A DNA stretch of 64,000 bases, from assembly GCA_009760855.2 (NCBI GenBank), contig WPIO01000046.1, forward strand, positions 2,165,501 through 2,229,500, in the 5' to 3' direction. Origin of the DNA: Cristatella mucedo (Eukaryota; Bryozoa; Phylactolaemata; Cristatellidae). This document shows, one piece after another, positions 9,161-20,045 of the stretch. The notes below the pieces were generated by a model. That model searched no databases, was not told the DNA's origin, and saw only the letters and a program-made list of their open reading frames with translations. The stretch's first letter is position 1, and every line of letters begins with the position of its first letter. The position numbers and the translations under genes are program-made.

Positions 9161-11980
9161 TTGAATGGAAGTATATGAGCTGATCGATTGCTGTAGAAGC
9201 GCACTGTTGCTTGATGCCAATCTCTGCATTCGTAATTCACATGTGCATGTTCGAGAAAATGTGGCTGGGCATCCTTAATTAAATCCAGGTGCACTGCAAG
9301 CTGCATGTAAGAAGGAGACTGTCGTTGTGCCTGCTCTGTCGTTCTACAGAGACATGATTGGACGTATTAGATGCTGGGCGAGCATAGTACTTTTTACTCT
9401 GCCAGCACCTCAATTCCCATCCTCGAATGCATCGTCCCAAACTACAGTCTCACCACTCAAGCCCTAAAGAAATTTTTACACAGTTATTCGCTTGTTAAAG
9501 CTGAGCAGCCTCGCACTTAAGATATTGACCACGTGGCTGTAAAGTGTTCTGTACTCTTTGTTGACAATATGGCACACACTCCTGGCTCCTTAACGCCCCA
9601 TTCACCTGCTGCATGCATCGATTCGCATCCTGTGGCCGCATTTGAGAGATTTCTTCAAGAGTTTTTCTGAGGTGATGTGGCTACAATAGCCTAGGCCAGT
9701 AAAAACAGTGCTTTGCCTGCACACACAATACCAATCCTCTTTTGTCTACACTGGGAGGTAAACCTAGCTTAGCCGTAGCTCAAATTTTTAGTGGTTTGCT
9801 GCCTCTAGGCCCTATTGGTGGTGATAAATATAGCCACTAGATTTTTCTTCAGACGCAAGAAATTTGGTCATGGATCTCCTTTGCTGAAGAAGCCTTTAAC
9901 GGCTTTGGGCTGGTCAGTGGCTGCAAGCATCGGTGGAGCCAGGATTTTCAGGTAGAGGCCAGCCCTGCCGGCAGTGATAAATACCGTGAAAATAGTTCCT
10001 TTTATTCGACCCGTGAGCAACCACTGCATAGGTGAATATATGCTATTATCTCATCGTTCTTCACTATCGGGACTGTTCCTTTCTGAGCATGCAAAAACAT
10101 GGCATTGTTGAGGTAGTCTTCACTTATCATTGTTGGATGGTATGCCTTGATAAGTTTCAATGTTGTAAGGTGTGCCTTGCTAAGTTGTACCACATCTACA
10201 TGGACGTTTGACGCTGGCAGTGTCAGAATTAGTTGCACCAGCTCTGTGCACTAGGTCATAGCCAGAATCGGCTCGATCCTCTGCCAGCTTGATCAGAATG
10301 AGGATCAAGATCAGGAGATGTCCTGGCGCTCCTCAGTGCAGAGTCCGAATCAATTATTCTAAGAGAGCCGTGAATCAGCCATCTCAGGAGCTTAACGTGA
10401 AGGTAGTTTATCTTTTAGAATTTGTGGCAAGCACTGCAAGGTTTTTGACATCGAATTCAGAGACCTGTTGATAAGGGGAGATACAAATAGCCAGGCTGAG
10501 CAATCGCCACCGACTCCTTGTCGAACCGAAAGACCAATTCTAACTGTATCTTGCCAAGTGCCACGTAGCATAAGTCGGCAAGTAATCTGTTCTCGTCTTT
10601 ATTTGTGTGCTCATTGCGAAGAGGTTCGGGTCCTATGTAGCTCGTGGTCATGCCGGGCACCTCAAACTAATGATGCTGACAGAACCTATGCACCTCTGTC
10701 AACAGACCATCATACCCAACCGTTCCTTTTTCGGTCAGCGCCTGAGTGATGCGATCGACCAAGTGCAAGGCATCGACTGCATCCGATCATGTGTTTGCAA
10801 TTCTGCAATATCTCGTTCTTAACCAAAGCAAGTGCTCACTAAGATGCAAGATGAAAACCAACTTAAATGAAAGAATGTTGTCGATGAGGCATATCGTCTT
10901 GATTTTCTTCTCAGCAGCACTACCGATCGATCTCTTTGACGTGCTCAATTACTTAAACGCTCAGGGTGAATAGGTTGATTAAAGCGTTGTAGCCAAAATG
11001 ACAACCACTGCATATAAACTGGGCTCACCAGTGCAGTCTCCCGGTTTAGGCAACAGCTTGTCTAAAACTTATTTGTGGGCCGGTTAGTGAAGGGTTTCGC
11101 CGAATAAGCGCTTTATGCACGAACCGGTCCTACTGGTTTAAAGTAACAGAATCGCCAGAGTCCTGGTAGAAAGGGCCCTCCCCTTGGCCTGCAATCGCTA
11201 GCGATGGTCACGAACCCCAACCGTGGACTGCTACAACATAAGATATACAAGCCACTAGCAGAGAAGTCACCTGAACACGATCGCACGGTTAAGTTATACT
11301 TAGCTATTCGTTGTCGTAGGTTTGGTCTCACATGCTCTCGAAGCAGTGTCTCGAGTCAGGTATTAAAATGTTGCCTCGAACTCGTCCAGGGGCCGTCCAG
11401 TCTTTCAAATTGTAACATGGTTCTAATTCTCTCGGCTCCAACTCTTGGTGGCCATTCTTGGGTTCATCCATCTCGTTAATTTGCTTCAACCCCGTGGTTG
11501 ATGGCATTGATGTCTTGCCCACCTGCCCAGCATCTCGGTTAATGTAGCCGAGTACTCATTGAACCAGACCGTGATCTCTGTTCATGTGGTTGCCCCAAGC
11601 TCCAGGCTAGTCTAGCCTCTGAGTAGGTCTTACTGTCGGAGTCGCCTCATCTCTAGCTCAGAATCAACTAATGGGTCCCAAGCACTTGCCTAGTTGAAAT
11701 CAACCGAGGCAAGGGCTCCCATTGAGGCTGGGAGCTGCTCCTTTGCAGACTAGGGAGGTAGCCGTCCCCCTGCCCCCTCTTGGCTTGCCACTGGATGCAA
11801 GGCAAAACTCCTACTCTGATCAGCAAGGCCTGCTCTGGCCTGGCTTCTCTATTCCTAGCTCAGCTACTACAACAGCTGCAGTTTCCTGGTGTCCTCAGCA
11901 TCTCTCGGAAAAACTAAATTAGCTGTGCACTCTTCTCTCTGTTGGAAACTGCTGACAGCAAGGCAGGGGGCTTTTGATTT
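9161..11980. other. No gene or repeat recognised
   Basis: About 2.8 kb with only short open frames on both strands and no splice-bounded exon that I can defend. I find none of the LINE, SINE or microsatellite signatures used elsewhere in the window. It is either unique intergenic/intronic DNA or old decayed repeat. Confidence 0.4.
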
Positions 11981-11984
11981 CCAG

Positions 11985-12300
11985 GAGCTAGACTGCAAAA
12001 CTCTCTTCCACAATTCTTGCACAGGGATGTCTGTCCTGCTGCAGACTCTGGCACCTCATCCCCAGCGATTCTTTGCAAGCTACTTCTGTGCTGGGCGCAT
12101 TCATTGGAATCTCCATCTGGCTCAGCTGCTCTCCCCCTTTACCTCTTGTGCATAAGCTGAAGTCTGTCAATGCATGCGAATTTAATACGGAGAAAGCTGC
12201 TTAGAGTCGAAGTGCGCTGTATACAAGCCTCCTGCACAAAGTTCACCTAGTCTTTTGTGGCTTTGGTGAGTTGCAGATGGAGACATGTACATTTATTTTG
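11985..12300 (+). mobile_element. LINE-B 3' fragment, highly diverged
   Basis: The piece CTCTTCCACAATTCTTGCAC matches the LINE-B NSLPQFLR region of the copy at 62.4 kb. After an unalignable stretch, AAAGCTGCTTAGAGT, CACCTAGTCTTTTGTGG and GAGTTGCAGATGGAGAC match its 3' end in order. Confidence 0.5.
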
Positions 12301-12855
12301 CGTGAAGGTAGATAACAGCATACGAAGATGTTGAAATTTCGGCGACTTGTGTACTTGGGTAGGTGCAGCTGTCGGAGCTTCGGGTTCGCCTGCCAGGTTT
12401 AGATAGGAAGGCAAGAACATGGCGTACATTCAGGTCGGCAGCCACATGTACTTCAAACATTGTACTGCACTTTCATCTTAATCTTAAGGTCCATGCACCA
12501 GTAACAAGCCAGTAATCAATTCAAGTGCATGCTAGATTAGAATGAGCGGCTTACACTTCTGCTGGTCTTTCTTGCTGCTCAAGCGTTAGCTTTGCAGCAT
12601 CGAACAAGGGTTTTAGCTGGGGCCAACCTCTAGAGGTGACACTAATGCATCCAGTGCCGAAGGCATCTGCATTGAGTCATGGTCCCGATTCATTGCCTCG
12701 TTTCTTGGATCTTGAAGTTGAGCCTCTTGAATTTGTTTATTTAACTATGTAGAAGGACTCGAGGAAGCTCCTCCAGCAGTCAAACCGGTACTCCTCTGCT
12801 ACTGGTGATGAGTGAGCTCCATCCGGATACACAGATTCTCACTATACTCAATCCT
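12301..12855. other. No gene seen
   Basis: Only chance open frames. Confidence 0.4.
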
Positions 12856-12857
12856 GA

Positions 12858-13392
12858 TGCTAATAATAATAATAATAATAATAATAATTTGTTTGTATAG
12901 TGCCCTAGAGAACTTGATCTCATTTTAGGCTCTTTACGCAAGCTGCAAAGGAAGCATGGTTGAATGGTTAGTGGTAGCGTGCTCAATGTCAACAAGCATA
13001 ACGTGGTTAGAGGTGACATGCACAGGGTTTGCATGCAAATATGGTTAGTGGCAGCATACACACTGTCACCATGCATAAGCACCCAAAGGACGAATCACAT
13101 GGATCCACTAAATGTTCTGATAAATAGCTGTGTTTTAACTCGTTTTTAAATGCCGTTAGGTCAGGGCAAGTTATGACGCCAATCGGAAGTGAGTCCCAGG
13201 CTTTGGGAGCATACGAACTAAAGGCACGGTCTCCAAAGGATTTGGGGTTTCTACGAAATGTGGCTAAACGATTAAATTCAGAAAAGCTGGTGATACTATG
13301 CTTAGCCTAGTGGGGAGTAGATCTAGTAAGTAGGCTGGAGCCAAAGAAAGGAGAGACCTAAAAGTGAGTGACAGAACCTTGATGGCGATGCG
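12858..13392 (-). mobile_element. LINE-A 3' end copy
   Basis: In reverse complement: (ATT)n tail at 12861-12890, tail block (AACTTGATCTCATTTTAGGC on +), untranslated region (GGTGACATGCACAGGGTTTG) and RT C-terminus up to about 13390. It ends against the tail of the next LINE-A copy, so the two are head-to-tail neighbours. Confidence 0.8.
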
Positions 13393-14585
13393 TTAATAAT
13401 AATAATAGTAATGCACTTGATAAAGCGCCCTCAGAGAACTTAATCTCTCTCTAGGCTCATTTGCTGTAAAATGAAATGCAATTGAATGGTAAGTAAAATC
13501 ATGCTTGAAAAACAAACGAAATGAATAATATGGTTAGGGGTGACATGCACAGGGTCAGCATGCAAATGTGGTTAGTGGCAGCATGCACAGTGTCAGCACG
13601 AATAAGCACATCAATGACGAATCACAGGGACTCACTAAATGCTGTCCTAAATAGGTGTTTCTAAGTTCTTTTTAAATGTGGTCAGGTCAGGGGATGTTCT
13701 GATGCTAGTCGGGAGAGAGTTCCAGGCTTTGGGAGCATGCAAACTAAATGCGCCGTCTCCAAAGGATTTGAGGTTTGTACGAGGTAGTGGTAAACTGTTG
13801 GATTCCGAAAAGCGGGTGGTACGATGCTTAGCCTGGTGGGGCAGTAGATCTGAGAGATAGGCTGGAGCCAAAGAATGAAGTGATCTAAAAGTGAGCGACA
13901 AAACCGTGAAGTCGATCCGTTGCTTGACTGGTAGCCAGTGCAGGTCGGCAAGAAGTGGTGTAATGTGGCAACATCGCAGCTCACGACAAACAAGCCTAGC
14001 TGCAGTGTTTTGCACAAGCTGTAATCGCCTGATCGCACATGCCGGTAGGCCAGTAAGCAGCGAGTTACAGAAATCAAGTTCACTTTGGAACAGGACACCT
14101 AGATTTCGTGCAGATTTAACAGGAAATATGCTGCCAGAACCGATTTTGTGTTTTATAAGTTTTCTAGTTTCTGAATCACACTTGGTTTGTCCATAACTAG
14201 TAAGTTGGTTTTATCATCATTCAATTTAAGATACTTTCTTGGCATATACATGCGCATGTCATGAATACATGAAGCAAGGGAGTTGAGAGAAATCGACTTG
14301 CTGGAGGGCTGGGAAAGATCAAAGTAAAGGTACAATTGAGTGTCATCTGCATAGAAGTGAAAGCCTAGATTGTGCCAAGGAAGAGTATAGACCTGAAAAG
14401 AATTGGACCAAGCACATAGCCCTGTCGTACCACATACTTTAGTGGTTCCAATACCCTGGAGTCTCCAACTGAGCTAGGACTTGAACTATTGCAGTGCAGT
14501 ACCAGTGATGCCTAGGCGAGATGAGAGGTGTTCGAGAAGGACTGATAGTGATCGATAGTGTAAAAAGCTGAAAAAGGATCGAGGG
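13393..14585 (-). mobile_element. LINE-A copy with reverse-transcriptase core remnants
   Basis: This is the longest LINE-A copy in the window, about 1.2 kb on the minus strand. Reading from 14585 down: a GITGTALQ-like segment (the usual LINE motif before the palm), then VRQGYVLGPILF at 14430-14395 (motif VPQGSxLGPxLF). Next comes the catalytic YADDTQLYLYF with YADD at 14343-14354, then YLKLNDDKTNLLVM (about 14240). The conserved C-terminus follows: QNTAARLVCRELRCC, LADLHWLPVKQRIDF, LAPAYLSDLLP, FGDGAFSLHAPKAWNSLP and LTTFKKNLE, then the 3' UTR and tail to 13393. These motifs are those of CR1/L2-like non-LTR reverse transcriptases. Frameshifts separate the palm from the C-terminus and the 5' part is missing, so it is dead. 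Confidence 0.88.
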
Positions 14586-14599
14586 AAACAAGCAGAGAG

Positions 14600-14690
14600 A
14601 GAGACTTTCTAATGTAAAGTGCTTAAAAAGAGATTGAGATCGGGTGCTATATCAAATGTATTATTATTATTGTTAATAATATTATTATGC
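14600..14690 (+). repeat. LINE-A 3' tail, solo copy
   Basis: TTCTAATGTAAAGTGCTTAA, AAAGAGATTGAGATCGGGTG, then (ATT)n. Opposite in orientation to the preceding 1.2-kb copy and abutting its truncated 5' end. Confidence 0.75.
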
Positions 14691-16880
14691 ACCAGACGCA
14701 GTGCTGACTCTGTGGAGTGATTAGCTTTAAAACCAGACTGGAACTTACTAGTTCGGTGCGAAGTTTAAATATAGGAGTTCTGCTGGTTTGCCACCACTCG
14801 TTTCAATGTTTTTAATAGGAACAGTGTGAGGGAGACTGAGTGGAAGTTTCGGAAGTTCTCTTGGTCTAGTGTTGCTTTCTTGAGTAGTCACTTGACTGCA
14901 GTCTTTTTGCAAGGATCCCAGCTGATGCCTACGTGGGCTGTCTACCTCACGATAGCCTTGGCTGCTCACCGTTACAAGTATGGGTGGGGACTAGTGAGAG
15001 CAGACATGGGTGTCCATCACTATTCATCTATGAATCAGGCAGCCATTTCAACCACACACATTTTGCTCTGCTATTTGGGAGACAAGGTTGCATAGCCCTT
15101 GCTGCCTACCCAGAAGGGGAGTGTGCTACCGGTATTTGCTGTGATTGTCCTACCCGGCAAGGTCCAGCAGTCTCCCTAGCAAAAACTCCTAGTACACCTA
15201 CTCTCTGGTAGTTAGCAACTAATTCGGTTGTTGTTGGCATGTCAACACAAATGATTCAAATGGCATTGAATATTTTTATTTAACATAGATGCTTATCACA
15301 CTATCGTCAGCAGCCAGACACTATGCAACAACTGCTTTGCTTGTGGCCATGTCACTTCTAGGCACAGCAGTGGCTCAACTTCACTTCGGCACCTCGATAG
15401 ACAGCTGGCCAGGTGTGAGTTTGACTGTAATCGCTATGCAGCCGTGTAGTTCAAAAAGCTTCTACCAGCTTATGTGTGCAAGTCCTTCGGTGGTTCCAGA
15501 TCATGTGGATTAACTTCTATCATATGCTGTAGTTACCCTTTGTGGGTCATTTTGGTTATTTGAGATGCTGTCTGACGTGTAACCAGTAGTTTAGTCATTG
15601 GCAGCTGGTATTCAGCTTGGCCTTAATGTAACGCTCAATAACGAGGCTGTGACGTCTACATTGTTAAGGGTATGTGACATTGTGTTCTTCCGACCGATGT
15701 TCAGTTTGGCAGCTTTTTTCTATAAAGGAATGGTTTAGGATGGTCAGGTTATGATAATAATAGCTAGTGTTGACCTTAACCTAGTATACAGAGCCCTGCT
15801 GTGGTTATTTTAAGGCACTTATTCCTTACTATTATGTATACTGCCAAGGTGGCCGGTTCACATACCTGACTTGGTTGTTATGTTTTGATTCCGGGTGAAG
15901 TCGGTGGTTACGAATGACAGATTGGTTGCTTATACTTAATGTGAAAGAGTCAACCTCAAAATTTGGAAAGCACGAATTAGAAATTGCATCTACTGGTTGA
16001 TGCTCAGCTCAGCAGGTATATCCTTTGTAAGGAACATTGCTCATATAGCTCTAGCACTTTTTCCTAGGCAACCGTGACTTAGGATTTTGTGAACTTAAAT
16101 ATGGCACTTTTGTCAGGTGCCATCAGACCCCCTGCGTTTCATCAGTATTTCTTACTAGATCAGTGGGTGAATAATCTCATATGTTGACACATTATTCATG
16201 GTCTATGCATGCTCACAGGTTTACTAGGCTTACTTAGTTAGCTTACTTACTTACTTACTCGACTTAGGTTTACGCAGGTTTACTTCAGCCCACGGATTGG
16301 GTGTGTGGTCCAGCAATGTTATTGATTGCTGTTTGTCTTAGTGTTACAGCTTCTGATAGTTAAAGTTCCGGTGTATGTCAAAGAAAATGGATGCAACGAT
16401 TGTAAGTATTCTCTAATAAAAGCTTTCGTATGGCCAACAAAGTTTAAAGCAGTATTCAGCAGTAGAGGAAAACCCTATGAACTGGGGAGATCAGTTGATT
16501 GACCGGTTCAACCTGATTTTGGATAAAGTATCTGCCATCGTCGTACGATGCAAGGAGCTTGACGTGGCACCGATCACCCCAATAATGCTGAGCTCACATG
16601 GTTCGTAGGTTTGCTGACACATCTAGATTTCGAACTTTTCATCTCAGACATTGCATAATCGATTGATGTCTAGAGACAAATGGGTATTTGAGAGTCAAAC
16701 TATCTTTGTGCTATTAATTTGTTGCTTGCCAAACATGTTCAATTTGTCATGAACCTGACCTTTATGGGCTAGTCCGACTGTCTGCTACTTTGACTCCGCA
16801 ACCCGAATGACCCTCAAACCCACAGGTGTAGGCATTTTTTGCTCTGGCTTCTCCTAACTTATTCCAATGGTTATCACCCA
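14691..16880. other. No gene seen; short (TTAC)n at 16235-16258
   Basis: Open frames at 14826-15211 and 15289-15513 (+) show no family features and no convincing splice context. A TTAC tetranucleotide run is present at 16235-16258. Confidence 0.4.
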
Positions 16881-16884
16881 GGTG

Positions 16885-17430
16885 TGCATGTTCTTGATTG
16901 ACGATTGAGTTAAGGGTCATTGAGCAAAGGATACAGAGCAAAGTTCTTACGCTGACCCACAAGGCCCGCCACGGCTTAGCTCCTTCGTACCTAGCTGAAC
17001 TGCTGCATCAGTTTCAGCCTGTTCGCGCCCTCAGGTCCTGTGTGGACAATAAATTAGCTGTCCCATTCCTCCGCTTAAAGACAGTTGGCGACAGAAGCTT
17101 TAGCTCTGCAGGTCCTAGACTGTGGAACTCGCTTCCACAAGTTTTACGCAATGACAACTACTCTCCTTCTGCCGACTATGACACATCTTTTTCAGCGGTC
17201 CTGAACTGCTACTTCTATGCTACTCACTACCTCAACTGCTCTCCTGACTCTGCTATGCTTCCCACGTTCTCTTTGTTGCGTGAGACGAAGTCTGTTGGCT
17301 ACCGAATGCGTACCGAAAGCCGCTTAGGCTGTGAGTTCGCTATACAAAACTCCTGCGTAACATCCACATGGTCTTTATGACTTTGTGGAGTTACGGACGG
17401 AGATACATTACATCCCCCTTTGGACGATGG
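16885..17430 (+). mobile_element. LINE-B copy, 5'-truncated
   Basis: The + frame 16898-17380 encodes the LINE-B C-terminus: LTHKARHGLAPSYLAELLHQ, FLRLKTVGDRSFSSAGPRLW, NSLPQVLRND and YFYATHYLNC. It ends with a stop and the tail GTTACGGACGGAGATACATT. It begins inside the RT region at VIEQRIQSKV, as expected for truncated retrotransposition. The frame is intact over 160 codons, so it is a relatively recent insertion. Nearest relative in the window: the copy at 61.8-62.7 kb. Confidence 0.88.
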
Positions 17431-17447
17431 CTGCAGTAGTGCTTGTG

Positions 17448-17500
17448 ATATATCGTGGGGGAGTAAATCTGATAGGTAGGCTGGAGCCAAAGAATGATCG
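17448..17500 (-). repeat. LINE-A sliver
   Basis: A ~45-base match to the AGATCTGATAGGTAGGCTGG and AGCCAAAGAATGA stretch of minus-strand LINE-A copies, directly after the LINE-B tail. Confidence 0.55.
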
Positions 17501-18965
17501 GCATGCAAATTGGCACAAACAACAAGGGTAACATAAGCTATCTTTTGATGTAACCATAGCTGTCATGTTGACCTTCTGACCTGTAAGAGTCAAGGTCATG
17601 TGGTTCCCGGTCTTAACCAAAATGGCTTTTATGGCAAAATCAAGATTCAATACCATGCACTGTAGAAATATGCCAATGCCCTGACAATATGACACTTGGT
17701 TCTAACAGACGCATTATCTAAAAATTAAATAAAAATTTATTTGACGTGTCAGCTGTGCATGCATTTGCAAAATCAAGTTCAAGAACATGTAGGACATGTG
17801 CTACTACACCTACGACACCGACAACCGAGATGAGCCTGGCGTTCCATGGAAACCAGTCGAGGCCAGCTTATATTAATTTCACATCGCTGAGATGCAAATC
17901 GGCCACACTGCACAATTTGCCAGGTACCCTAGAAAACTGTTGGGAAAACACTCGTGAAGACATCTGATATGTAAAAGCATGCAAACAATGAGTAAAAAGT
18001 CTCTCGGCTTATCGTCGTGAAACTTTGATGCGAAAACCAAGGAGCATCATTAGCTCCTTGTGGATCGTGGTCTGTATATGATATACGTCCCGAGACTTCC
18101 AAGAATTATCGATGCTTATGTTTGCTGTCACTCATTATGCTGCTGAAGTATCTGCCAATGCTTTCCAAGTACCTGTTCTAGTGTGTGCACACAGCCATAT
18201 GTGTATGCTATCCTCCACCTTAAGCTCACGACAGAACTAGGCAGTTTGCTTGTTTTATGTATGTCATCCCCATTCGGACCTAAAGCATGCCACTGAACTA
18301 CATAGTTTGCACTGTTTCTCATTTTGCCTGGTTGTCGAACATAGTTTTTGGCCTACATGCTTTGCATTGAGAGCAATGATTTGAGATTTCAACCTTGCCC
18401 AACAGAGCAAGCAGTCCTGATCGTTGGGTGGTCCAAACTGCAGTCGACTCCTTTTAGGGGGCATTTCCCATCTTGATAATGCTTCCATGCAGTAGACAAG
18501 GAATTTCTTCTATAGCCATCTAGCTGACAGCTTTGACCACGGTAGTGATTCCGAAGCAAAACAGAGTGGCCAAATGAATGCCAATAGTACTTGTGCACAC
18601 TGCCCTTGCTGAGAGAGAGAGAGCCGGATAAGGCAGATAAAGAATGACCGGCGAAGATCAGGGTGCCGAGAGCTTGTGCTACTTATCAGAGATGTTTCAT
18701 GCCGGAACTAATTGCTATGGGTAAGGGGCTGCCCTTCGGATACCCTTTATCGGCTCTGCCAACGAACAATGCATGCCCACTGGGCTCATCGGTATCCTGG
18801 GAAGCAGTTGCTGGGTTTACCTATTTAAGCAAAGTTTTTCTGTCGCTGTTAGCAACCATACAGACAGCCGTCAAGGAAATTAGCACTAATCTACCTAAGG
18901 CACCTTGGGATGGCTTCCTTTTGTTTTCTAAGCTCCCTTCATGCTGTACATGTCGGTCGACTGCC
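17501..18965. other. No gene seen
   Basis: Contains an 8-bp inverted repeat (CAAGGAGC / GCTCCTTG) near 18040-18062 and chance open frames. The + frame 18663-19046 runs into the following (CT)n and is not supported. Confidence 0.4.
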
Positions 18966-18966
18966 T

Positions 18967-18967
<1 letters not shown>

Positions 18968-19011
<44 letters not shown>
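18968..19011. repeat. (CT)n microsatellite
   Basis: About 21 uninterrupted CT units. Confidence 0.96.
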
Positions 19012-19012
<1 letters not shown>

Positions 19013-19874
19013 GCAACAGTTGCCATTGATCCTCGATTGTATATAATCCTTTCACTTTCCGTATGCTGGAAATTCGTCAGCGATTACAGTTGACGCCAGC
19101 CCTTAGGTTTATTTCCTCTTGAAGGATGTTAGCTACTCTGTGCTGGCTTGTGCAGTTGTCTGCCATCGTCAACACGGAGTGGCTTTTGCTTACTGTCGGA
19201 TTGGGGGGGGGGTCAAGTTTGGTGGCCTCGTCGTGAAAGACTAGCCACCATAATTCACACGGTGACATTATTTACTGGTGCTCGACCAGTAAACCAGCCG
19301 TTTTCGTGGTTGACCCGGCAATCGATGCTGGCGATCATTGCAATGTAATGGCTATCAAATGAATCTACTGGAGAGAGCCCAGAGCCACATCATTTCTTCA
19401 TTATAGCAACTGCCCAATCTTCTCTCTCTTACCCTAACCCTCTCTCACTCTGTGTGCAAGTGTTGCGTGCACACGCATGTCCCTAGCCCAGCTCTCCTAA
19501 TCCAAGCATGTTTGAGACCCAGACATTGGAAATGTTTGTTCTACGTATTGGTTGAGACTCAAGCCTCGAACAGAGGAAGCCGTAGAATCGGTCTGTGCAA
19601 CTCACTCAGAGTGCCTACTGTTAGTCGGAGCTTTGCAGTTGCAGCCTCATAGCAGCAGCTGCTTTTCTGTTCTGCGACTCCTCCTTAGTGTGCGTGCATG
19701 CGTGCTATATTATGTGTGTGTACGTGCTCGCGCGCGTGCGTGCACGTAAGGGTGAGTGTGTGTGCGTTTGTGTGCATGTGTGTGTGTGCGTATGTGTTTG
19801 TGGATGGATGCCCGATGCAGAGTCACCATGTAAGGTACATGTAAGTACATGTAAGGTGGAGCTTTGGACGTTAA
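19012..19874. other. No gene seen; (GT)-rich stretch 19690-19800
   Basis: Alternating GTGTGC/GTGCGC units at 19690-19800 give cysteine/valine-rich artefact frames. Nothing else recognised. Confidence 0.45.
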
Positions 19875-20045
19875 GCCGGGGGGGGGGGTAAGGTGCACAT
19901 AGGTACATCACGACTCAGGTCGGTTTCTAACTGCAGCAGGCCATTCTTTATTTCCTGCTGTACACTAAGTGAGAGCCGATACGACTTCTGTCGCCTTATG
20001 GGCCCTGCAAGTGAGGCTGCTGAATCAGCCGATTTTAGTTTACTT
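19875..20045 (+). repeat. SINE-1-like copy, diverged
   Basis: GGGTAAGGTGCACATAGG, then ACGACTCAGGTCGG, then a hairpin-like CAGCAGG...CCTGCTG around CCATTCTTTATTT. The tail AAGTGAGGCTGCTGAATCAG matches the SINE-1 ending. Confidence 0.55.

Noticed and set aside
18040-18062. Hairpin CAAGGAGC / GCTCCTTG as a terminator
   Set aside because: The window is eukaryotic, where hairpin-type terminators do not end pol II genes; 8-bp arms occur by chance.
19697-19911. His/Thr- and Cys/Val-rich frames near 19.7-19.9 kb
   Set aside because: Produced by GT/GC-alternating simple repeat.
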